Assembly: GCA_964419935.1 (NCBI GenBank)
Contig: CAYQQJ010000003.1
Location: 114,468 to 178,467, forward strand
Source: CAYQQJ01 sp964419935
GTDB lineage: Bacteria > Pseudomonadota > Gammaproteobacteria > Pseudomonadales > Cellvibrionaceae
Reading direction: 5' to 3'
Length of the DNA: 64,000 bases
Positions 26,165 through 33,576 of the stretch are shown here, piece by piece; the stretch's first letter is position 1; each line of letters opens with the position of its first letter. Below the pieces are notes generated by a model, which was not told the origin of the DNA, did no database searches, and worked only from the letters and a program-made list of their open reading frames with translations. Made by a program: the position numbers and the translations under genes.

Positions 26165-27319
26165 TCACTGGAGGGCCTCGTCGTCTGCTCGCCTTTCATT
26201 GGGGAGAGGATTGGGGGAAACAGGATTAGGGGAGGCATCATTCGCGGAGACAGCATTCGCAAGACCAGGAATGTCCTGGGCGCTGCCCGCTTCCGGGTTG
26301 CGCGTGATAAACATGGCGTCACCGTAACTGAAAAACCGGTAGCGCTCCGCCACGGCGGCGCCATACGCCATCATGGTATGCCGATAGCCCGCAAAAGCGG
26401 ATACCAGCATCAACAGCGTGGATTCCGGCAAATGGAAATTGGTGATCAGCGCATCGACCACGCGATAGTGATAACCGGGATAAATAAAGATATCGGTTTC
26501 GCCTTGATAAGGCAGAATGTCGCCACTCTGACTGGCAGTTTCCAGGCAGCGCACGCTGGTAGTGCCGACGGCGATCACGCGTTTACCGGCGGCGCGAGTC
26601 TCCCGCACAAGCTGACAAACGTCTTCACTGACTTCCATCACCTCGCTGTGCATATGGTGTTCGCGAATGTCGTCTGCCCTCACCGGCTGAAAGGTGCCCG
26701 CGCCAACATGCAGAGTGACAAATGCCAACTGCACGCCTTTGGCCCGCAATTGCTCAAGCAACTCTTCATCAAAATGCAGCCCGGCAGTGGGCGCGGCGAC
26801 AGCCCCTTGCCGGCGGCCATAGACCGTCTGGTAGCGCTCGCGATCAGTCGCCACATCCGGCCGCCCGATATAGGGCGGCAGCGGCATGTGGCCGATTTTC
26901 TCCAGCACAGCTACGGCAGTGGTGTTATCAGGAAATCGCAGCTCGAATAGTGCGTCCCGTCGGCCCATCACCTGCAGCTGTGTGCCGTCCTCCAGCAAGA
27001 TAACCGAACCGGCTTTCGGGGATTTGCTCGATCTCACCTGAGCCAGCACCAACTGGTTGTCAAGCACGCGCTCCAACAGGATCTCGACTCGCCCACCGGT
27101 AGACTTGTGGCCGAACACTCGAGCGGGAATAACACGGGTATCGTTGAGAACCATCAGGTCCCCCGGTTGCACCAGGGACAAGAGGTCCGGAAACTGATGG
27201 TGAGCTATGGCACCGCTCGGTCCGTCCAAATGCAGTAGTCGGCTTTTGCGGCGCTCCGGCGCGGGTTGATGTGCGATAAGCTCCCGGGGGAGTGAATAAT
27301 GAAAATCCTGTCGGCGCAT
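26165..27319 (-). CDS. queA: S-adenosylmethionine:tRNA ribosyltransferase-isomerase QueA
   Basis: Adds the ribosyl moiety of SAM to preQ1-tRNA to make epoxyqueuosine. The 384-residue product from ATG 27319 starts MRRQDFHYSLPRELIAHQP and contains VLNDTRVIPAR, AVAAPTAGLHFDEELL, HVGAGTFQPVRADDI, and LITNFHLPESTLLMLVSAF. The upstream in-frame stretch to 27445 has no family match. It is first in the queA-tgt-secDF series and transcribed away from the tRNA-Leu gene. Confidence 0.96.
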   Translation of the reverse strand: MRRQDFHYSLPRELIAHQPAPERRKSRLLHLDGPSGAIAHHQFPDLLSLVQPGDLMVLNDTRVIPARVFGHKSTGGRVEILLERVLDNQLVLAQVRSSKSPKAGSVILLEDGTQLQVMGRRDALFELRFPDNTTAVAVLEKIGHMPLPPYIGRPDVATDRERYQTVYGRRQGAVAAPTAGLHFDEELLEQLRAKGVQLAFVTLHVGAGTFQPVRADDIREHHMHSEVMEVSEDVCQLVRETRAAGKRVIAVGTTSVRCLETASQSGDILPYQGETDIFIYPGYHYRVVDALITNFHLPESTLLMLVSAFAGYRHTMMAYGAAVAERYRFFSYGDAMFITRNPEAGSAQDIPGLANAVSANDASPNPVSPNPLPNERRADDEALQ

Positions 27320-27463
27320 GAAATTGTCTTGGTTGTCAGCAGGGCCGCTAGGGTAATGGAATTCGTCTTTTCCCGCCACATTTGCGGGCAATCCGACGCT
27401 CGAATGGCGACTGATGGCCGCTGCCCAATCCCCAGCTAACCTCAACCGACAGCGCGATTCCTG

Positions 27464-27491
27464 TTGACGGCAGCCAAACCGCTGCTATAAT
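27464..27491 (+). promoter_or_regulatory. tRNA-Leu promoter
   Basis: -35 TTGACG (27464-27469) and -10 TATAAT (27486-27491) are 16 bases apart and 24 bases upstream of the mature tRNA. The bases after the -10 (CTCGCGCTC) form a GC-rich discriminator, as at stringently controlled stable-RNA promoters. Confidence 0.85.
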
Positions 27492-27515
27492 CTCGCGCTC
27501 TTTCCAAGCACACTT

Positions 27516-27602
27516 GCCAGAGTGGTGAAATTGGTAGACACGTCGGATTCAAAATCCGATGCCTTCGCGGGCGTGCCGGTTCAAGTCCGGCCTCTGGTAC
27601 CA
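27516..27602 (+). tRNA. tRNA-Leu, anticodon CAA
   Basis: The 87-base cloverleaf has acceptor stem GCCAGAG/CTCTGGT (G-U first pair), discriminator A and an encoded CCA (27600-27602). The D-arm is GTGGTGAAATTGGTAGACAC and the anticodon stem is TCGGA/TCCGA with loop TTCAAAA, anticodon CAA at 27550-27552. The long variable arm GCCTTCGCGGGC and the T-arm CCGGTTCAAGTCCGG are typical of tRNA-Leu. It would read UUG codons. Confidence 0.96.
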
Positions 27603-27854
27603 TTCTTCGATTCATGCTCGTTTTTCTCTCCTTTCCGTTGAGCCCGCGCTTACCATCGGGCTGCCACTGTCTCTGTTGATAGCGGGCTCGGCTGTTTTGT
27701 TGCAATAACATATCCGAGCATTTCAATTGATCCGATAGCGGTTTCGGCGGAATTGGTTTCGCAACTGTCTGTCCTAGCAAATGAAATCATCACCAAGGAG
27801 TTATGACGCGATGACATCAGTTAAATCATGCGAACACACGAGCGCAAGGCACGA

Positions 27855-28493
27855 ATGTCCGAAATTCGTCTGATTATTGCTGATAGCTTCCCCGTCGTCC
27901 GTGAGGGGCTGCGTGCAGTGCTTGCAGCACAGACTGACGTAAATATTGTCGCGGAAGCCGCCGATGGCGAGGAAGCCTTGACCAAAGTCGTCGAATTGGG
28001 TCCGGATATACTGTTAACAGAAATGGACCTGCCGGGCTGTTCGGGTTTGGAGCTTATAAAGCGAGTAGGTCGTCGAGCATCCGATACGGCGGTGCTTGTG
28101 GTGAGTAGCTATCGCGAAGAACACTATGCGGCCGCTGCGCTGCGTGCTGGCGCCCTGGGGTTTGTCACTAAAACACGGTCACCCAAGGAACTCGTCGATG
28201 CGGTGTCCAGCGTCGGACAAGGACATATTTTCGTCAGCCCGCAGTACGCACAGCGGGTGATCAAGGACGCTTTTGGTGGACATACGGCCAAAGCGCTTCA
28301 CGAACAGCTAACCCCACGAGAGCAGGAAATTTTCTTAAAGCTGGCGCGGGGACGTCGCATCAGTGATATCGCAGAGCGCCTTCATTTGAGCCCCAAAACC
28401 GTCAGCACCCATAAAACACGCATTTGCCGAAAACTGGGGCTGGACAGCGTGGCGGCTCTGGTTCGCTATGCGGTCGACCATGAATTAGTGTAA
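27855..28493 (+). CDS. LuxR/NarL-type response regulator with atypical receiver
   Basis: A 212-residue protein with a receiver domain (1-120) and a C-terminal LuxR helix-turn-helix (LTPREQEIFLKLARGRRISD, LSPKTVSTHKTRICRKLGL). The ATG at 27855 has AAGG upstream. The phosphoacceptor Asp is replaced by Glu56 (DILLTEMDLPG where DLVLLDLNLPD is usual), and the second residue of the acidic pair is Ser (IADSF for IADDH). The conserved Lys (FVTKT) and Ser (VVSSY) remain. It may therefore be phosphorylation-independent. No kinase is adjacent; it converges on cheB. Confidence 0.88.
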   Translation: MSEIRLIIADSFPVVREGLRAVLAAQTDVNIVAEAADGEEALTKVVELGPDILLTEMDLPGCSGLELIKRVGRRASDTAVLVVSSYREEHYAAAALRAGALGFVTKTRSPKELVDAVSSVGQGHIFVSPQYAQRVIKDAFGGHTAKALHEQLTPREQEIFLKLARGRRISDIAERLHLSPKTVSTHKTRICRKLGLDSVAALVRYAVDHELV

Positions 28494-28571
28494 TCCGAAG
28501 TAACCAGATAGGAGTAATCGATAGGCGACAGTCGAGCTCAAGGCGAAACGGCGCGGATCACAACGCAACAC

Positions 28572-29624
28572 CTATTCACTCATCGCTCCAGCGATGGCCG
28601 ATAAAGGCATAACTCGACCAGCGGCCCCCAGTTCAATAGCCACCTTGGACATACCAAACACCACACAACTTTCCTGATCCTGCGCAATGGTCTGCGCGCC
28701 GCACTGGCGCATCGCCAGCAACCCTCTTGCGCCGTCGTCGCCCATACCAGTCATGATGATCCCCATGGCATTGGCGCCTGCCACTTTGGCGATCGAAAGA
28801 AATAGGACATCCACGGAGGGCTTGTGGCGGTTGACGCGTGGGCCGTCGCGAACGCTGACGGTATATTGGGCGCCACTGCGCTTCAACTGCATGTGCAGGC
28901 CACCGGGGGCAATCAGGACCCTACCCGTACGGACGCGATCGCCATTTACCGCTTCTTTCACTTCGCAGCGGCACAAACGATTGAGCCGGTCCGCAAAAGC
29001 GGCGGTAAATTTTTCCGGCATGTGCTGCACTACCACCACACCGGGGCAGTCCTCCGGCAAGCTGGTCAGTACGACTTCCAGAGCCTGGGTACCGCCGGTG
29101 GAAGTACCGAGCGCCACCACCATGTCGGTGGTCTTTTTCATGGCGCGACTGTTCACCCGGTTATGTTCCTCGGCGTTATCAACAACCGGCGTGGGCGCGC
29201 CCGCAGCCGCGCCCCGTACCCTGGCCCGCCCTGCATTCTTCACAGCACGAATCAGAGCAACGGAAGACTCGCTCAAGAAATCTTTAAGCCCCACCTTGGG
29301 CTTGGTGATAATTTCCACCGCTCCGGCGGCAAGCGCTTCAATGCTGGTTGAGGCGCCCGCCTCAGTCAAAGTCGAACAAATCACTACTGGCGTCGGGCGC
29401 TCGCTCATGACCTTTTTCAAGAAGCTGATGCCGTCCATGCGCGGCATTTCGATATCGAGCAGGATAACATCGGGCCAGTTGTTGGCCATTTTCTGCTGCG
29501 CAAATACAGGGTCCGAAGCGGACCCGATAACATCAATGGTTGAATCCGCGCTCAATAAAGCCGTCACCACCTGACGCACTACAGCGGAGTCGTCAATAAT
29601 AAAGACTTTAATCCGTGCGCTCAT
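28572..29624 (-). CDS. cheB: Chemotaxis protein-glutamate methylesterase CheB
   Basis: Removes methyl groups from (and deamidates) chemoreceptors. The 350-residue form from ATG 29624 has an N-terminal receiver (FIIDDSAVVRQ; phosphoacceptor Asp57 in VILLDIEMPRMDG) and a C-terminal esterase domain with the catalytic Ser in ALGTSTGGTQAL, His in VVVQHMPEKFT and Asp in IMTGMGDDGARGL. A variable linker of about 35 residues joins the domains. Last gene of the che cluster, 7 bases after cheD. Confidence 0.96.
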   Translation of the reverse strand: MSARIKVFIIDDSAVVRQVVTALLSADSTIDVIGSASDPVFAQQKMANNWPDVILLDIEMPRMDGISFLKKVMSERPTPVVICSTLTEAGASTSIEALAAGAVEIITKPKVGLKDFLSESSVALIRAVKNAGRARVRGAAAGAPTPVVDNAEEHNRVNSRAMKKTTDMVVALGTSTGGTQALEVVLTSLPEDCPGVVVVQHMPEKFTAAFADRLNRLCRCEVKEAVNGDRVRTGRVLIAPGGLHMQLKRSGAQYTVSVRDGPRVNRHKPSVDVLFLSIAKVAGANAMGIIMTGMGDDGARGLLAMRQCGAQTIAQDQESCVVFGMSKVAIELGAAGRVMPLSAIAGAMSE

Positions 29625-29631
29625 TGCTCTC

Positions 29632-30150
29632 TCACCGCTGGGCTCTCTCCGCCGGGATGCTTGGATCGCTGCCGCAGACGCGTCGCACCCAAACGTCACC
29701 ACTGGAAATGTGGAAAATAATATTGCGATAACCCGCGCCACCCAGACTTTCAGATTTGATGCTCAACCCGCGCGCGGTAATCAAACTGCGAACCGCGTCG
29801 ATATTGCGTGCAGCGACACTCGGCCCGCGATTGCCGTACGTGGGAAACATGTTGCCGCCGCCAAATAACTTCACCTCATACTGCTCTGGCCCGGTATTCA
29901 GCTTGCGCGCTTCGGCGAGCAAAAGTTCCAGAGCCTCGTCGGCGTATTTGCCGCTCAGTGCCTGGCCAGGCTTGCGTTGACGGCCGGGCAACATGTAGTG
30001 ACACATACCACCCAGTTTCTTCTGTGGGTGCCAGAGCACGATGGAGACACATGAACCGAGCGTTGTGCGAATCACAAAATTCGCATCGGCGAATTCGTAC
30101 TCCCCCGGATGAATAAACAGATCAATGGCGGAACCTAAATTGCGGATCAT
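29632..30150 (-). CDS. cheD: Chemoreceptor glutamine deamidase CheD
   Basis: Deamidates receptor glutamines. The 172-residue product has the CheD catalytic Thr-Cys-His set in RTTLGSCVSIVLWHP and GMCHYMLPGR, and the glycine-rich KLFGGGNMF. The ATG at 30150 overlaps the cheR stop by 4 bases; the much longer open frame upstream is antisense-like shadow within cheR. cheR-cheD-cheB order matches Pseudomonas-type cluster 2. Confidence 0.95.
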   Translation of the reverse strand: MIRNLGSAIDLFIHPGEYEFADANFVIRTTLGSCVSIVLWHPQKKLGGMCHYMLPGRQRKPGQALSGKYADEALELLLAEARKLNTGPEQYEVKLFGGGNMFPTYGNRGPSVAARNIDAVRSLITARGLSIKSESLGGAGYRNIIFHISSGDVWVRRVCGSDPSIPAERAQR

Positions 30151-30983
30151 TTGGGCTTCCGATAAACAGACGGACGTACCGACTCCAGAGTATTGCTGAT
30201 GCCGTTCAGACTTTCGGAATGGCCAATCATCAAATAGCCGCCCGGCCGAAGCAATTCCGACACACGACGCACCACCTGAGCTTTGGTCGGCTGGGAAAAA
30301 TAGATCATCACATTGCGCAGAAAAATGACATCGAACGGCTCGAGCTTCGGCAGGTGGACGTTGAGATTGATCTGCCGAAACTCGGTGTGTTCGCGCAACC
30401 CGCGTCCCACCAGAAAAGTACCGGCTTGAGTGCCTTTGCCTTTGAGACAATACTTCTGCAGGGACGCTCGTGGTATTCCTTCCGTGCGGGCCAGGTTGTA
30501 GTGTGCCGCACGGGCTTTGCCCAGAACCTGGGTATTGAGGTCTGACCCCAACACCGACCAGTTTTGGCTGCTTAACCGATCGCCGAAATGCTCGGCAAGC
30601 ATCATCGCGATGCTGTAAACCTCCTCACCACTGGAGCAGGCGGCACTCCATGCACGATACGGCCGCTCTTTCGGATGAGCCGGCAAGGCAGTATCCCGCA
30701 AGAAGTCAAAATGCCGCGGTTCACGAAAAAAGTAGGTCTCATTGGTTGTCAGCAGATCTACCGCTAACTGACGCTCCCCGGAATTTCGACAAACAAGCTC
30801 ATAGTAGGTCTTGAAGCTCTGACAATCCTGCGCCTTGAGGCGTTTGGCCAAACGCCCGCTGACCAGCGCTTTTTTGGAGGCAGCCAGGGTTACACCGGCC
30901 TCATCGAACATGAGGCGTTGAAAAAGCTGGAACTCCCTCTCACTGATAACAATCGCCCTGTTGGATGCGACTATCTCATTCAC
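30147..30983 (-). CDS. cheR: Chemoreceptor methyltransferase CheR
   Basis: SAM-dependent methylation of receptor glutamates. The 278-residue protein has the N-terminal helical domain (FQLFQRLMFDEAGVTLAASK) and the Rossmann part (TNETYFFREPRHF, WSAACSSGEEVYSIAMML, FDVIFLRNVMIYFS, GGYLMIGHSESL). I choose the GTG at 30983, which overlaps the cheW 3' end by 8 bases; the frame continues to 31037 without family sequence. Confidence 0.94.
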   Translation of the reverse strand: MNEIVASNRAIVISEREFQLFQRLMFDEAGVTLAASKKALVSGRLAKRLKAQDCQSFKTYYELVCRNSGERQLAVDLLTTNETYFFREPRHFDFLRDTALPAHPKERPYRAWSAACSSGEEVYSIAMMLAEHFGDRLSSQNWSVLGSDLNTQVLGKARAAHYNLARTEGIPRASLQKYCLKGKGTQAGTFLVGRGLREHTEFRQINLNVHLPKLEPFDVIFLRNVMIYFSQPTKAQVVRRVSELLRPGGYLMIGHSESLNGISNTLESVRPSVYRKPK

Positions 30984-31506
30984 TCTCGACGTCTCTGTCG
31001 GCAAGCTCGGTGAGCATTGCCATTTCCTCAACCGCAAGGACTCTGTCCACGTTCAGCAGAATAACGAATCGTCCATTCACCTTGCCCATTCCGCTGATAA
31101 AATCAGCACGAATATTAGCGCCAAAAGCGGGTGGCGGTTCGATTTCCGCCTGCGAAATCTCGAGTACCTCTGAGACAGCATCCACCACCACTCCCAACTC
31201 CTGCTCCACGCCCTCATGTTCAACTTCAACAATGACGATACAGGTACGCCGGTGAATTTCACTCACTTCCCGCCCAAAGCGCGCCGACAGATCAATGACC
31301 GGAACCACACTACCGCGCAAATTGATAACACCCTTCACAAAACGAGGCATCATGGGTACGGTGGTCACATTGTCGTATTCAATAATTTCCCGCACCCGGC
31401 GAATTCCAACAGCAAACATTTCCTTGGATAAGGAGAAGGTCAAGTACTGCTGATGATCCACAACGGTGGCATCCCGTTGTCGTTGTATCTTTGCAATCTC
31501 ACCCAT
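30976..31506 (-). CDS. cheW: Chemotaxis coupling protein CheW
   Basis: Adapter that links receptors to CheA. The 176-residue product is a single CheW domain (YLTFSLSKEMFAVGIRRVRE, MPRFVKGVINLRGSVVPVID, FGREVSEIHRRTCIVIVEVE). Its start is 9 bases after the upstream MCP stop, and its end overlaps cheR. Confidence 0.95.
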   Translation of the reverse strand: MGEIAKIQRQRDATVVDHQQYLTFSLSKEMFAVGIRRVREIIEYDNVTTVPMMPRFVKGVINLRGSVVPVIDLSARFGREVSEIHRRTCIVIVEVEHEGVEQELGVVVDAVSEVLEISQAEIEPPPAFGANIRADFISGMGKVNGRFVILLNVDRVLAVEEMAMLTELADRDVESE

Positions 31507-31515
31507 ACCGCCCCC

Positions 31516-33504
31516 TTAAAAACGCTCAAATTCGGCTTCGTCAGGCACAGACTCGGCATAGTTTTTCTGCTGAATCTTTGCACTGCGAGATCGCTGGGCC
31601 GCCTGGGAGGTTTCCCCGCGACTCGTCTTGCCGCTTGCGACTGCAGTTTGTGCATTGAGTTTGAAGAAGCTCATCAATTCCTGCAATTGCTCGGCTTGGG
31701 CGCTCATCTCTTCTGCTGTCGCGGATAGCTCTTCTGAGGAGGACGCGTTCTGTTGTGTCAGCTGGTTGAGTTGCTCCATGGCGTCGTTTATTTGGCCCAC
31801 GCCGGAGGATTGCTCTTCCGACCCGGCACTGATTTCCTGCACCAGATCTGCAGCCTTTGTGATGGACGGTACAATCGCTGACAGCAACGCGCCGGCCTTC
31901 TCAGCAAGTTCTACCGAGGACCCGGCAACCTCGCCAATTTCCTGCGCAGCCACCTGGCTGCGCTCTGCCAGCTTTCTAACTTCGGCCGCAACCACAGCAA
32001 AACCTTTACCATGTTCACCGGCGCGAGCGGCTTCGATAGCCGCGTTCAAGGCGAGCAGATTGGTTTGATAGGCAATGTCATCAATGATGGAAATTTTTGC
32101 AGCGATATTTTTCATCGCCGCGACAGTTTGCTCTACAGCCTCTCCACCCTCTGCAGCTTCTTTCGCCGCTTTGGTCGCCATACCATCAGTCACCTTGGCA
32201 TTTTCAGTATTCTGGTTGATAGACGCTGTCATCTGCTCAACCGATGATGAGGTTTCTTCCACACTCGCAGCTTGTTCGCTGGACGCCTGGGAAAGGCCCT
32301 GACTGGTGGCACTCACCTCTTCCGATGCAGACGCGAGGCTATCCGCTGCGGAGCGCACTTCGCTGATGGTTTGGCCAAGCCGTTCCAGCATACCCTTCAC
32401 CGCAAACAACATGCTCGAATCATCGCCTTTGCGTAATGCCACCCGCTCGGAAAAATCACCTCGGGCGACTCGCTGCATGAGCTGCTGCACGTCAGCGGGT
32501 TCACCGCCCAGCTGACGCATAAAAGAACGCGTAGTGAAATAAGCCATAAGGATCCCGAAGGCAGCGGCGATCACGCCCAAAGCAATTAGTAGCGTGACCG
32601 CTTGCGCATTCGATGCCTGCAACACAGGGCCCAGTGCGCTTTGCTCTTGATCATAATACTGACGCACGTCGCGTAACGAATTCTCGACGTCAACGCTGAC
32701 CTTGTCGATAACGCTGGACACCAGGCTGTCACGAGCATTGATTGATTCAACAAGATGGTGGAAAGCGGGTTCATATGCGGCTTTGCTATTGAGTACGACT
32801 TCGAGTTGTTGACGCCGATCGCCTTGGTCGAGCCACTGATCGAGGCTCGCGAGCTGGCCGTCCATGGAGCTTAATTCATTGATGACACGATCCGCATCCG
32901 CCGGATCACTGGTATCGCGAAACCGGCCTTCATAAATCTGTGCCAACAATGAATGACGAAGGGCGATGGCCGCGTAGTAGACAGCAACGGTATCATTATC
33001 ACTATTGGCGGTTTCCAGCACTTTGCTCAGTGCCCTATCGATGGCAATAGCATTCTTAAAGAGCACCTCCTCCGTCAACTGGTCCTGCTGCGTGCGTAGC
33101 GTGACGATTTGCTCGAAGCCATGCTTAAAGGTTTCCAGGGCTTTACCAATCTCTGCCAGCGCCTTGTTACGTTCAGCATTTTCCACAGAACTCAAAGCTT
33201 CCTGCATCGTCTCTTGTACTACGCTCCACCCTTGGTCAAAAGCGGACTTGGCCGTAGTGAGTTCCTGCGGCGTCGCAGCAGAGATATATTGTTCTACAGA
33301 AATACGTACGTTTTTCATATTTCTCTGGATGTCATTGGCCATGACATTACGGAGCGCCAGCCTTCGGTACTCGGTGAATCCATCTTCCGCCGTGCGCAGT
33401 GCATTGAAAGAAACCAGAGCCAGTGCAGCGAGCAGAGCGACAACAAGACCGAATCCCGTCCCCAGCTTTTTAGCCACTGAAAGATTATTGAAAAAACTGA
33501 ACAT
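31516..33504 (-). CDS. Methyl-accepting chemotaxis protein
   Basis: A 662-residue classical receptor. TM1 is at about residues 12-32; the periplasmic helical ligand-binding region follows to about 290, then TM2 (VTLLIALGVIAAAFGILMAYF), a HAMP-like segment and the signalling domain with IDDIAYQTNLLALNAAIEAA and the hairpin tip GEHGKGFAVVAAEVRKLAERS. Methylation-helix glutamates are visible (QEISAGSEEQSSGVGQINDA). The C-terminus is EFERF, matching the x-[FYWH]-x-x-[FYWH] pentapeptide tether known to recruit CheR/CheB. It sits between cheA and cheW, so it is probably the dedicated receptor of this pathway. Confidence 0.93.
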   Translation of the reverse strand: MFSFFNNLSVAKKLGTGFGLVVALLAALALVSFNALRTAEDGFTEYRRLALRNVMANDIQRNMKNVRISVEQYISAATPQELTTAKSAFDQGWSVVQETMQEALSSVENAERNKALAEIGKALETFKHGFEQIVTLRTQQDQLTEEVLFKNAIAIDRALSKVLETANSDNDTVAVYYAAIALRHSLLAQIYEGRFRDTSDPADADRVINELSSMDGQLASLDQWLDQGDRRQQLEVVLNSKAAYEPAFHHLVESINARDSLVSSVIDKVSVDVENSLRDVRQYYDQEQSALGPVLQASNAQAVTLLIALGVIAAAFGILMAYFTTRSFMRQLGGEPADVQQLMQRVARGDFSERVALRKGDDSSMLFAVKGMLERLGQTISEVRSAADSLASASEEVSATSQGLSQASSEQAASVEETSSSVEQMTASINQNTENAKVTDGMATKAAKEAAEGGEAVEQTVAAMKNIAAKISIIDDIAYQTNLLALNAAIEAARAGEHGKGFAVVAAEVRKLAERSQVAAQEIGEVAGSSVELAEKAGALLSAIVPSITKAADLVQEISAGSEEQSSGVGQINDAMEQLNQLTQQNASSSEELSATAEEMSAQAEQLQELMSFFKLNAQTAVASGKTSRGETSQAAQRSRSAKIQQKNYAESVPDEAEFERF

Positions 33505-33576
33505 TTAATTTACTCCACATTTTACTGTTGGCCTGCTGCAGATTCCGGTAACGCTCCCGCAGACGTTCTTGTTGGA

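Noticed and set aside
27442..27780. 112-residue minus-strand open frame containing MVPEAGLEPARPRRHRI
   Set aside because: It is the antisense of tRNA-Leu, a well-known false gene call; the cloverleaf and promoter on the plus strand explain the sequence.
29632..30450. Long N-terminal extension of CheD
   Set aside because: The first 100 codons overlap cheR out of frame and look random; the ATG at 30150 gives the standard CheD with a 4-base overlap.
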